Shown piece after piece: positions 55,861-64,000 of a stretch of DNA of 64,000 bases; the stretch's first letter is position 1, and every line of letters begins with the position of its first letter. The position numbers and the translations under genes are program-made. The notes under the pieces were generated by a model. That model saw only the letters and a program-made list of their open reading frames with translations, had not been told where the DNA came from and did no database searches. Origin of the DNA: Agarivorans litoreus (lineage in GTDB: Bacteria; Pseudomonadota; Gammaproteobacteria; Enterobacterales; Celerinatantimonadaceae); the NCBI RefSeq assembly GCF_019649015.1, contig NZ_BLPI01000001.1:3033001-3097000 (forward strand). Direction: 5' to 3'.

Positions 55861-57225
55861 ATGAAAGCAACACACTATAGAACACTGGAGCGCACCGGTG
55901 AGCGTTGGGCAGAAAAGGCACCAGTGGAGTTTAAGTCTCATTACAAAGTGCAGCAATCGATGATTGCGGTTAACTCGAAAGAGAGATTTCAAAGCCATAT
56001 CGGCTTTGGTGGCGCATTTACCGAAGCGGCAGCCAGCACCTTTTACGAGATGCCAGAGGCCTTACAAGAAGAATTTATTAAGGCTTATTTTGATAAAGAA
56101 CAGGGCTTAGGTTACGTATTAGGGCGGGTTGCTATTCATTCCTGTGATTTTGCTTTAGGCAATTACACCTATATTGAAGAAGGGGATAGTGAGCTTAAAA
56201 GCTTTGATCTTTCTCACGAGGAGCAATGGGTTATTCCCATGATCAAGCGGGCTGCTGAACAGGCTGGGCAGCCCATTACTTTGTTGGCATCGCCTTGGAG
56301 CCCGCCGGCATTTATGAAATCTAACGGTGAAATGAATTACGGCGGAAAACTGTTGGCCGAATATCAGCAATCTTGGGCGAATTATTACACCAAATTTATC
56401 GAACAGATGGAGCTACGTGGCGTGCCTATTTGGGGCATTAGTATTCAAAATGAGCCAGAAGCCGACCAAATCTGGGACTCGTGTTTTTATACCGCAGAGG
56501 AAGAGCGCGACTTTATCAAAGATTACCTTGGCCCAACAATGCATGCCGCAGGCTATCAAGATAAAGCCATTGTTATTTGGGACCATAATCGTGATGTGAT
56601 GGTGCAGCGAACAGCCATTGTATTAAGTGATCCAGAGGCAGCTAAGTATGTGTGGGGCGTGGGCAATCATTGGTATGTGAGTGAAGATTTCGAAAATCTC
56701 TCTATGGTGCATCACCTTTATCCAGATACTCATATTATCTTTACCGAAGGTTGTGTGGAGCTAACCGATACCTCGGTAGATAAGAATGATAAAAGTGGCT
56801 ACTTAGGTGCTTGGGGTAATGGTGAGCGTTATGGCAGAAACATTATTGGTGATTTTAACAACTATTCAGAGGGCTGGATTGATTGGAATTTGTTGTTAAA
56901 TGAGCAAGGTGGTCCAAATCATGTAGAGAATTTCTGCGAAGCGCCCATTATGTATAATCGCCAGACTAAGTCACTGATTTATAATAATTCATATTACTAC
57001 ATTGGCCATTTATCTCGCTATGTTGAGATTGGCGCTAGGCGCATTAAAACCCAAGTAATCGGCGACAATTTGCATGCAGTAAGTTTTGAAAATAGCAACG
57101 GTGAGCGAGTAGTGGTGGTTCAAAATGAAGGACATGTAGCCAAGCTTACTTTGGTGGTTGATGGTTTAGGCGCAGAGCTGTCTTTAGCGAATAACTCGAT
57201 CAGTACTTTTGTGTTAAAAGCATAG
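55861..57225 (+). CDS. Glycoside hydrolase family 30 enzyme
   Basis: A 454-residue enzyme without signal peptide, so probably cytoplasmic. GH30 marks are GFGGAFTEAAA (about 42-52), SPWSPPAFMK, the acid/base Glu in ISIQNEPEA (about 200), the nucleophile Glu in HIIFTEGCVE (about 295) and the C-terminal beta domain. Likely substrates are beta-1,3/1,6 glucans or related oligosaccharides taken up from algae. Two LacI-type operators in the 5' region imply sugar-induced control. Confidence 0.92.
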   Translation: MKATHYRTLERTGERWAEKAPVEFKSHYKVQQSMIAVNSKERFQSHIGFGGAFTEAAASTFYEMPEALQEEFIKAYFDKEQGLGYVLGRVAIHSCDFALGNYTYIEEGDSELKSFDLSHEEQWVIPMIKRAAEQAGQPITLLASPWSPPAFMKSNGEMNYGGKLLAEYQQSWANYYTKFIEQMELRGVPIWGISIQNEPEADQIWDSCFYTAEEERDFIKDYLGPTMHAAGYQDKAIVIWDHNRDVMVQRTAIVLSDPEAAKYVWGVGNHWYVSEDFENLSMVHHLYPDTHIIFTEGCVELTDTSVDKNDKSGYLGAWGNGERYGRNIIGDFNNYSEGWIDWNLLLNEQGGPNHVENFCEAPIMYNRQTKSLIYNNSYYYIGHLSRYVEIGARRIKTQVIGDNLHAVSFENSNGERVVVVQNEGHVAKLTLVVDGLGAELSLANNSISTFVLKA

Positions 57226-57262
57226 CCACCTGTTGGCTTATTGAACGTAAATCTTATCGTGT

Positions 57263-57288
57263 AAAAAAGCACCCTAGGGTGCTTTTTT
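57263..57288. terminator. Bidirectional terminator
   Basis: AAAAAAGCACCC and GGGTGCTTTTTT are a perfect inverse around TA, between the convergent GH30 and yghU genes. Confidence 0.92.
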
Positions 57289-57303
57289 AGTGGGCGATTG
57301 AGC

Positions 57304-58161
57304 TTAAGGCTTTTTACTTAATACCGCATCAATATCTGCCGCGCTGTGGCGCTCTGCCAGTTGCTCCCATTCTTCGCCCCATACCCGGTTAACAATACGG
57401 CCACGTTGCACAGCAGGGCGTTGTTCTATCTCTTTAGCCCAGCGCATTACATTGGTGTAGCTTGCGGCGTCTAAAAACTCTGCCGCTTCATAAACGGTGT
57501 TAAGCACAACGTTGCCATACCAAGGCCAAGTAGCAATATCAGCGATGCTATATTCGCTGCCGCCCAAGTACTGATTATTGGCGAGGCGTTTATCTAATAC
57601 ATCTAGCTGACGTTTAGCTTCCATAGTGAAGCGATTAATGGGGTATTCGTATTTTTCTGGCGCATAGGCATAAAAATGACCAAAGCCGCCACCTAAATAA
57701 GGAGCAGAACCTTGTAGCCAAAATAGCCAGTTCATGGTTTCGGTACGTGTGGCCAGGTCTTTAGGCAGCAGGTGGCCAAATTTTTCAGCTAAATACAGTA
57801 AAATAGCCCCCGACTCAAATACTCGAATAGGTGTGTCCCCGGAATGGTCGCTTAAAGCCGGAATTTTGGAATTTGGATTAATATCCACAAAGCCAGAAGA
57901 GAATTGGTCGCCTTCTCCAATGTTTATTAAGTAGGCGTCGTACTCTGCCTCTTTAATGCCTAGTGCCAGCAACTCTTCCAGCATTATCGTCACTTTTTGC
58001 CCATTGGGTGTAGCTAACGAATGCAGCTGTAAAGGGTTGGCGCCCACAGCTAGGGTTTTCTCATGCCGTGCGCCTGAATCGGGCCGATTAATGCTTGCCC
58101 ACTGACCACCACTTTCGCTGTCCATAGTCCAAACTTTCGGTGGTATAAATTCTGAAGTCAT
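57304..58161 (-). CDS. yghU: YghU-like disulfide-bond reductase (glutathione S-transferase family)
   Basis: A 285-residue protein highly similar to E. coli YghU. Conserved: PLQLHSLATPNGQKVTIML, NPNSKIPAL, RVFESGAILLYLAEKFG, ETMNWLFWLQGSAPYLGGG and WPWYGNV. It uses two glutathiones to reduce disulfides. Confidence 0.95.
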   Translation of the reverse strand: MTSEFIPPKVWTMDSESGGQWASINRPDSGARHEKTLAVGANPLQLHSLATPNGQKVTIMLEELLALGIKEAEYDAYLINIGEGDQFSSGFVDINPNSKIPALSDHSGDTPIRVFESGAILLYLAEKFGHLLPKDLATRTETMNWLFWLQGSAPYLGGGFGHFYAYAPEKYEYPINRFTMEAKRQLDVLDKRLANNQYLGGSEYSIADIATWPWYGNVVLNTVYEAAEFLDAASYTNVMRWAKEIEQRPAVQRGRIVNRVWGEEWEQLAERHSAADIDAVLSKKP

Positions 58162-58522
58162 TACTGCTCCTTAACTGATTTTTCTGCTAACAGCATAAAT
58201 ATGCTGGCAAGTATTGGCGTTAAAAGATCTAGGGTAACTATAAGAACCGTTAACTGATAAAAAAATTCTATTGGAAGCGGATATTGTTTTAACACTTTAC
58301 CTTAAGGGGCTGTGAAGATTGAAATATATTCCGAGGGACTCGCGTTTTATTGTTTATGTCCTAAAGCGAACAGCTAAATGAACTGTTAGCCAGGTTTTTC
58401 TAGAGAGTTCGTATTGGTGATTAATATCTCGACGTTCAATGAGGCGCCCAATAAACATTGAGTAGAAAACAACAAAAAGCCCGCTAAGTAGCGGGCTTAT
58501 ATTTAACTAGAAGGCGCTTAGC
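58162..58522. other. Intergenic stretch with a terminator
   Basis: At 58476-58499 AGCCCGCTA and AGCGGGCT form a hairpin; on the minus strand T-run follows, so it terminates the 5'-nucleotidase gene. Nothing else is clear here. Confidence 0.7.
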
Positions 58523-60367
58523 TTAGTTTTGCAGGTTGCTATCGGTGTCGTAGAACATTTGGGTGCTGTAGCTTTCTAGCGGCAGCTTGTCGATGGTTCC
58601 ATTACGTTCTACGTAATCAACAAATGATTGCGCGTAGTCTAAAAAGCTATCTTCAAATTTACTCTCATCAGCAGAGATGTCGGCAAAGCTAAAGTATCCA
58701 TCGCGGCCGCCAGCAATGTAGTTATTGGTTACCACTGTGAAGCTGTCACTATCGGCTAAGGCTATCCAATCGGTGGTGCCTTTCGCTTTTACTTCTACGT
58801 CGTATAAACGAGAGCCAGCAGCTTGCGACATATCCACCTTGTAACGTAAACCAGCAGCGTAAGGGTAAGCGCCAGTAGAGCCTTCTGGATCTAGCGAGTA
58901 ATCTACTGCTTCGTTAAGTACCGTTTTGATTTCTGCGCCAGTCATTTCCAAATACACCAAGGTATTCGCGAAAGGCAGTAAGGTGTAAGCATCGCCAATG
59001 GTGTAATCGCCTTGTGGTACGTCGTTACGCACGCCGCCGGCATTTTGAATGGCTACGTCGCCACGTACGGCTTGCTCCAAAAAGGCTTGAGCTACCAGGT
59101 TTGATATATCTGAACCATTAGCGCTGGTGGCCGATACATCACACAAGGTGCTACGGCCTTGGCCTGGGATGCGCTCAAAACATAGGTTTTGTGCCACTTC
59201 GCCTACTACTGATTGTTTTAGTAAGTCCACTTCTTCGGCATAAACAGCTAGTAAATCTGCAGCATTAGCGTCGGCTGTAACAATCGATAAGTTAGGATTG
59301 GCGGCTACTGCGTCGGTAACTGCAGTGCGAGTTGCACCGGTAAGCTCAACGCGGTCACCGTTAGTGTCTTTGCGCTTAAAGCTATCTGCTAGCAATAGGT
59401 GAGGGGTACCTGCACAGCTTTCTAGTTTGCCGTTGCCGTCGAAGGTTACAGCTAAATCACCCACTACCGCTGAGTATTGCCAAGCTTGGGCAACACATAC
59501 TGGGTCGCCGTCTAAGTTGCTTACCATGGTTGGGTAGTCACCTGCGCTGTTTAGGCCTAGTTCTTCAAAGTCACCTAATAGGGTGTGTGAGTCGCCACCA
59601 ATGATCACATCTACGTCAGTCAGTTTTGCGGCTAGCTCTAGGTCGTTTTTGTACTGATAGTGAGTTAACAAAATGATGTTGTTAACGCCTTTTTCTTTTA
59701 GCTCGTCGATGTACATTTGCGCCGTGCTGGTTTCATCATGAAACTGAGTGGTGGCGTCAGGGCTTGAAGAGTTTTTAGTTTTAGTGGCAATGTCGATGCC
59801 GATAATACCCACCTTGGCATCGCCAAATGACTTAATCATGTATGGCTGGAAGTAATCCCAACGGGTAGTTGGAGCAAGCGGCGATACGCCAACTTCAGGC
59901 TCTACGTTGGCTGCCAATACTTGGGTTTGGCAAGTTGGGCTATATAAAAACTCTAAGAAGGTTTTTAAGCCAGCATCGCCGCCATCAAATTCGTGATTAC
60001 CTAAAGCGAAAGCGTCAAAACACACTTCGTTCATTAAGGCTGCATCGGCTTCGCCTTTAAATAGGGTGTAGTAAAGATCGCCGGTAATTGCGTCACCCGC
60101 GTGCAGCTTTAATACATTGTCTTTACTTGCGGCTAGTTCATTGATTTTCGCCACAACTTTTGGAAAACCGCCTACCGAAACTCGCGTTGCTTCGCCCGCT
60201 AGGTTTAAGTCTATACCGCTATCAGCTTGTAAATGAGAGTGGTGATCGTTGATATGCAGTACGTTAATGCTAAGTGGCTGAGGGCTTGGAGTACTGTCGT
60301 TGTCATTACAGGCAACTAAAGCAACACTAAGGGGAAGAAGGGCTAACCATTCCTTGCGAAAATTCAT
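58523..60367 (-). CDS. UshA/NAD-nucleotidase-like 5'-nucleotidase lipoprotein
   Basis: A 614-residue protein with lipobox ALVAC (Cys at 20). The N-terminal metallophosphatase domain has NVLHINDHHSHL, GDAITGD, LGNHEFDGGD and LTHYQYKNDLELA. The C-terminal 5'-nucleotidase domain has IQNAGGVRNDVPQGDYT and NTLVYLEMTGAEI. It should release nucleosides and phosphate from periplasmic nucleotides. CGGAG precedes the ATG. Confidence 0.92.
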   Translation of the reverse strand: MNFRKEWLALLPLSVALVACNDNDSTPSPQPLSINVLHINDHHSHLQADSGIDLNLAGEATRVSVGGFPKVVAKINELAASKDNVLKLHAGDAITGDLYYTLFKGEADAALMNEVCFDAFALGNHEFDGGDAGLKTFLEFLYSPTCQTQVLAANVEPEVGVSPLAPTTRWDYFQPYMIKSFGDAKVGIIGIDIATKTKNSSSPDATTQFHDETSTAQMYIDELKEKGVNNIILLTHYQYKNDLELAAKLTDVDVIIGGDSHTLLGDFEELGLNSAGDYPTMVSNLDGDPVCVAQAWQYSAVVGDLAVTFDGNGKLESCAGTPHLLLADSFKRKDTNGDRVELTGATRTAVTDAVAANPNLSIVTADANAADLLAVYAEEVDLLKQSVVGEVAQNLCFERIPGQGRSTLCDVSATSANGSDISNLVAQAFLEQAVRGDVAIQNAGGVRNDVPQGDYTIGDAYTLLPFANTLVYLEMTGAEIKTVLNEAVDYSLDPEGSTGAYPYAAGLRYKVDMSQAAGSRLYDVEVKAKGTTDWIALADSDSFTVVTNNYIAGGRDGYFSFADISADESKFEDSFLDYAQSFVDYVERNGTIDKLPLESYSTQMFYDTDSNLQN

Positions 60368-60459
60368 CTTTACTAACTCCGTTTAGATAGAAAACTCTAA
60401 ACACTAGAGAGTTTAGATGAACCATAGATGAACTATTTTTGTTAGTTTTATGTCGGTGG

Positions 60460-61761
60460 CTAAACTGGCCAGTCAACCATGTTGGTATGGTCGCTTGATA
60501 AGCTCCCTAGCTCACCCTGCCAACGTTTAATAAATTGCTTATTTGGGTCAAACATTTTGCTTTGTTTATCGATGTCGAAGTGGCGACCACCACGTGGGTC
60601 TGCGCCTACTCCTGCAATGTATTGCCAATTCCCCCAGTTACTAGCTACATCGTAATCAATCAAACGTTGTTCAAAGTAGGCCGCGCCGTAGCGCCAGTCT
60701 ACTTGCAGTTCGTTTACTAGGCAGCTAGCGACAATTTGTCGGCCTCGGTTCGACATCCATCCACTGCTGTTTAGCTGATGCATTAGCGCATTTACCAAAG
60801 GGTAGGCCGTATTGCCCTCGCACCATTGCTTAAAGCGCTGGGCGTAAAAACTGGTATGTAAGGTTTTACCGTTAACCCCAGAAAAACTAAACAGCTTGCT
60901 GCCATGCGCGCGGGCATACCAATAAAAGTACTCGCGCCAAAGCAGTTCAAAGTAAATCCAATAGCTGGATTCATTAGCGCCGTGCTTTGCCTCGTAATTA
61001 CCTAAAGCCTGTAAAACTTGCCTAGGGCTAACAGCGCCATGGGCGAGAAACGGCGAAAAGCCAGTTGAGAACAGCTCGCCGCTTAGGGCGTTACGGGTTT
61101 GTTTGTAGTGGCTTGCAGCAGTGGTTGAAAAGTAATGCTCAAGATGATGACAAGCCGCTTGCTCACCTGCTTGAAAATCGCTTGAATGATGTTCTTGCAG
61201 TTTATTTAGCGGTGCAGGGCTTAAGTTACTTGGCACTTTAGGTAGCTGCTGTAAGATGGCTAAGGGCTCTGCTATCGTAAGCTCTTCTACTTGCTTACGA
61301 AAGGGCGTGAAGCTTGTTGGTAGGTTGCTTAAATCAAAAGGTAATTGCTGTTTCTCAAATAAGCTGTTACTGCTGGCGGAGTGAAAGCGGATCTGCGGAT
61401 AGGCAAGTTGCAGGGCAAGCCATTGCTTGGCTTCGTCACTGCCTGGGTGCACACTTCTGCCAATATCGGTGATGCGATAGTGTTGAAGGTAAAGGGCGAC
61501 TTGCTGCTCGAAACAACCATGTTCGACAAACAGCTGTTGGCCAAGTTGATTTAAGCTAAGATTGAGTTCACTTAAGGTCTGGTTTAAGTAGGCCTGTTTG
61601 GACAAGCTGATTTTGGTTTGGCTGAAGTGCTGAACAAAGGGGCTAGTGGCTTGGTTTATGTAAACGCAAATGAGCTGGTCAACTTGCCGCGCGAGTTGTT
61701 TAAGTGCAGGGTTGTCTTGCACTCTACAATCGTTATCGAAAATAAACAGCCCTAGTCGCAT
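60460..61761 (-). CDS. DASH-type cryptochrome / photolyase
   Basis: A 433-residue FAD protein. FIFDNDCRVQDNPAL is the N-terminal antenna domain; WIYFELLWREYFYWYAR, MSNRGRQIVASCL and DYDVASNWGNWQYIAGVGAD are the FAD-binding domain, and they match CRY-DASH. These repair UV-induced cyclobutane dimers in single-stranded DNA or sense blue light. GGAAAG precedes the ATG. Confidence 0.94.
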   Translation of the reverse strand: MRLGLFIFDNDCRVQDNPALKQLARQVDQLICVYINQATSPFVQHFSQTKISLSKQAYLNQTLSELNLSLNQLGQQLFVEHGCFEQQVALYLQHYRITDIGRSVHPGSDEAKQWLALQLAYPQIRFHSASSNSLFEKQQLPFDLSNLPTSFTPFRKQVEELTIAEPLAILQQLPKVPSNLSPAPLNKLQEHHSSDFQAGEQAACHHLEHYFSTTAASHYKQTRNALSGELFSTGFSPFLAHGAVSPRQVLQALGNYEAKHGANESSYWIYFELLWREYFYWYARAHGSKLFSFSGVNGKTLHTSFYAQRFKQWCEGNTAYPLVNALMHQLNSSGWMSNRGRQIVASCLVNELQVDWRYGAAYFEQRLIDYDVASNWGNWQYIAGVGADPRGGRHFDIDKQSKMFDPNKQFIKRWQGELGSLSSDHTNMVDWPV

Positions 61762-61874
61762 TTTTGCTTTCCAAAATTTGTGGTTAATAAATGGGTTTAC
61801 GTATCTGCTTGTTATTCAGTTTAATCTGGCGAGTGTTTGGCTGCTTAGTTTTTCTTTTACCATAGGAAATTACC

Positions 61875-62336
61875 ATGATCCCTTTGAATACTTCGATAGT
61901 GGCTGGCGTGGCTTTGTCGCAATTCGACGGTGAAACCAAAATGTTGCTAATGAAGCGAACTAAGGGCAATTATTGGTGCCATGTAGCGGGGCATATTGAA
62001 GGGGACGAAAAAGCCTGGCAGGCGATAATTCGAGAGTTTAACGAAGAAACCCACATTGAGGTGAAACAGCTATATAACGGCCAAATTCTTGAGCAGTTTT
62101 TTGAAGCTAATGTAAACGTGATGCAAATTATTCCGGTATTTGTGGTGTTTTGCCCGGCTGAGCAGGCGGTAGTGTTGAACCATGAGCATAGTGAATTTCG
62201 CTGGTGTAGCTTGCAAGAAGCCTGTGACTTAGTGCCATTTCCAAATCAGCGAGAAGTGTATCAACAGGTTTGGCAGAGCTTTGTTTTAAACAAACCCCAC
62301 CCTTTGTTTGAGGTAGATATAAGCTCACTTAGTTAG
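61875..62336 (+). CDS. Nudix hydrolase
   Basis: A 153-residue protein. The Nudix box GHIEGDEKAWQAIIREFNEE (about 40-60) matches GX5EX7REXXEE. Substrate is unknown. AGGAAA lies just before the ATG. The gene is divergent from the cryptochrome gene. Confidence 0.92.
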   Translation: MIPLNTSIVAGVALSQFDGETKMLLMKRTKGNYWCHVAGHIEGDEKAWQAIIREFNEETHIEVKQLYNGQILEQFFEANVNVMQIIPVFVVFCPAEQAVVLNHEHSEFRWCSLQEACDLVPFPNQREVYQQVWQSFVLNKPHPLFEVDISSLS

Positions 62337-62601
62337 CGAATGAACCAGGTGCGGCAAGTATGGTTAATGATGATTCTTTGATTAACCATCTCTGCAAATG
62401 TTAGTCTAAGTGTATGTTATTTATGAATTTGTACTATCTATTTGGCATGCGTTTAGTGCACTTGTAACTTGTTATGAAGATACTACAAATTTAGAGGTTT
62501 TCCGTTCAAGTGAGCCTAAAGCATGGTTTTAATTAAGCTTTAGCGAATTGAGTTGTTCTGTTTTTGGGCGATGTTCGCTTCCTCATCTTATAGGTTTGTA
62601 G

Positions 62602-63216
62602 ATGTATTTCTCTAAAGTATTACCTTTGTCTTGGTTGTTGTTACTTGCACTTAGTGGCTGTGGAGGCTCAAGCGATTCGCCAGAACCTCAGTCGGATGAA
62701 GAGGTGACTCCGGTCAACCCAGTTGAGCCAACAGAACCAACAGCACCAGAGCAGCCCAATGAGCCGGTTGATCCAGATCCTAGTGAACCGGTAGATAATT
62801 CATTACAAGCCAGTATGTTGCGCTTAGTTAATCAAGCACGCGGTGAAGGCCGTAATTGTGGCAGTACGTTTTTCCCGGCAGTTGCGCCTTTAAGCTCGAA
62901 CCTGTCTTTGCAATTGGCTGCTGAAGAACACTCTAATAACATGGCTAACTATGACTTCTTTTCTCACACCGGCTTAGATGGCTCAAGCTCTGCTACTCGA
63001 GCTAGTGCTCAGGGCTACAGTTGGTCTTATGTGGGAGAAAACATCGCCGCTGGGCAGCGCTCGGTGGAGGCTGCAATGAATGGTTGGCTTCAAAGCAGTG
63101 GCCATTGTGCCAATATTATGAATGCGAACTACACCGAGTTAGGCGCCGCAAAGGCCGAAAATGCCAGCAGCAGTTATGGCATTTATTGGACTCAAGTTTT
63201 TGGTGCGCAGCGTTAG
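62602..63216 (+). CDS. CAP/SCP-domain lipoprotein
   Basis: A 204-residue protein with lipobox LSGC (Cys at 20) and a Pro/Glu/Thr-rich linker (about 25-70). The CAP domain spans about 75-204: LRLVNQARGEGRNCG, AEEHSNNMANYDFFSHTGLDG, VGENIAAG and SSGHCANIMNANYTELG. Bacterial CAP proteins are often surface or secreted, with no agreed function. Confidence 0.92.
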   Translation: MYFSKVLPLSWLLLLALSGCGGSSDSPEPQSDEEVTPVNPVEPTEPTAPEQPNEPVDPDPSEPVDNSLQASMLRLVNQARGEGRNCGSTFFPAVAPLSSNLSLQLAAEEHSNNMANYDFFSHTGLDGSSSATRASAQGYSWSYVGENIAAGQRSVEAAMNGWLQSSGHCANIMNANYTELGAAKAENASSSYGIYWTQVFGAQR

Positions 63217-63657
63217 TTAAGTTAGCGGCTTGATTGCTCCTAACAAATAGCTTGAAGTTAACCACCGTTAGAAATCATGCCGCTAATCTAGTTTGTCTCT
63301 GAACATGCTAAAGCACTATCTAAAATTGCCAAGAATAAATAAGGCTTTTAAAGCTGAACATATCGCCCTTTTGTTGTTTTGGTAAACATCAGTGGCTGCG
63401 CATTTATTGAGCGTTAAACTCTGAGAGTAAACAATTTTTAATCATACCTTTCCAAGTTTTTCGATTTTAGGTAAACCAATTTTGAGTATTGGTGGTTAAA
63501 TTGTGATCAAAGATCAACCAAAGTGAGAGTTTGGTTGCTAATATCATGATGTAAATATCAATAGCCTTGGTGTAGTCGTGGTGTGCAGTGGCAGATACTC
63601 GGGCTTTTATTTATAGCCAATGAGACTGGCTAATAACCATAAATACAAGGAATGACC
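63217..63657. other. Upstream region of the CBM6 gene
   Basis: About 440 bp without an ORF. TTGTGATCAAAGATCAACC near 63501 resembles a CRP half-site, but the right arm is poor. It probably holds the promoter of the partial gene. Confidence 0.4.
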
Positions 63658-64000
63658 ATGAAATATCCACTTAAAAAAGCAGCTGTATTACCTGTATTAG
63701 TATTTGCTGGCGCAAGTTTGATGACGGGTACTGCGCTTGCAGAAACCATTCGGGTAGCTGCCGATAGTTTTGCCTATGCTAAAGGTGACTATGCCGACGG
63801 GCAGGCTAAGCCTGTTAGTACCTATACGATCAAGGGCAAAAAGGCGATTAACTACGTAAATAAAGGTGACCTAGTTGGTTACAACATCAATGTTGCGGAA
63901 AATGGTGTTTATGACTTGAGTTTTAATATTGCTACCGCAACCGCGCAGGGATCTGCGGTTGAGTTTCAAGTTAAACAAGATGGTAAGTGGGTATCCTACG
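63658..64000 (+). CDS. Secreted CBM6-containing protein, cut by window edge
   Basis: The visible 114 residues begin with a signal peptide MKYPLKKAAVLPVLVFAGAS... ending ALA (residue 28). A carbohydrate-binding module family 6 follows: IRVAADSFAYAKGDYADGQ, AINYVNKGDLVGYNINV and NGVYDLSFNIA, with the conserved N-terminal strand and Tyr residues. In marine bacteria such modules often precede agarase or other glycosidase domains, but the catalytic part is beyond the edge. AAGGA precedes the ATG. Confidence 0.85.
   Translation, partial: MKYPLKKAAVLPVLVFAGASLMTGTALAETIRVAADSFAYAKGDYADGQAKPVSTYTIKGKKAINYVNKGDLVGYNINVAENGVYDLSFNIATATAQGSAVEFQVKQDGKWVSY

Overview
The window looks like chromosomal DNA of a marine gammaproteobacterium in or near the Alteromonadales, possibly an Agarivorans relative. 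This is inferred from enterobacteria-like housekeeping proteins (SerA, RpiA, ZapA, PepP, UbiH/UbiI, GcvTHP, Dgt) next to marine polysaccharide genes: a PL7 alginate lyase, a GH30 glycosidase and a CBM6 protein cut by the right edge. No tRNA, rRNA, CRISPR array or replication origin was seen.

Layout. 0-2.7 kb: end of a truncated gene, a complete ISAs1-family element with a perfect 10-bp target duplication, and a periplasmic binding protein. 2.8-6.5 kb: SemiSWEET, a LysR regulator, an ABM monooxygenase and a large lipoprotein. 6.6-9.5 kb: serA, rpiA and fau, all on the minus strand. 9.6-32.5 kb: accessory DNA separating fau from its usual partner ssrS. It holds a YebC-family gene, an ABC/LolA-like export operon, two cassette-like units with an attC-like site, OsmC and cupin genes, alginate lyase, a PEP-CTERM protein, a barrel/LytTR two-component operon, and a copper/silver efflux operon followed by a DmeF-like exporter. 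32.5-33.5 kb: six 82-bp tandem repeats that copy the 3' end of 6S RNA, then ssrS and zapA. 33.8-44.1 kb: PilZ protein, ygfB-pepP-ubiH-ubiI and gcvT-gcvH-gcvP. 44.2-49.7 kb: a candidate phage-defence gene split by an IS630 element, then dgt. 50-64 kb: DEAD-box helicase, arsenic resistance, LysR/DOPA dioxygenase/glutathionyl-hydroquinone reductase, GH30 with two LacI-type operators, yghU, a 5'-nucleotidase lipoprotein, a DASH cryptochrome, a Nudix hydrolase, a CAP-domain lipoprotein and the partial CBM6 protein.

The most notable item is at 44.3-47.9 kb. Two apparently separate ORFs are halves of one gene. Removing the IS630 element (44709-45805) and one TA restores a continuous 826-codon frame joining an Mrr-like PD-(D/E)XK nuclease to a NACHT NTPase, an architecture found in bacterial NACHT/Avs-type anti-phage proteins. 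The gene is AT-rich and lies between short inverted repeats, so it may have arrived as a discrete unit. The second is the duplication of the ssrS 3' end, in which only the copy belonging to the real 6S RNA keeps the bases that close the terminal helix.
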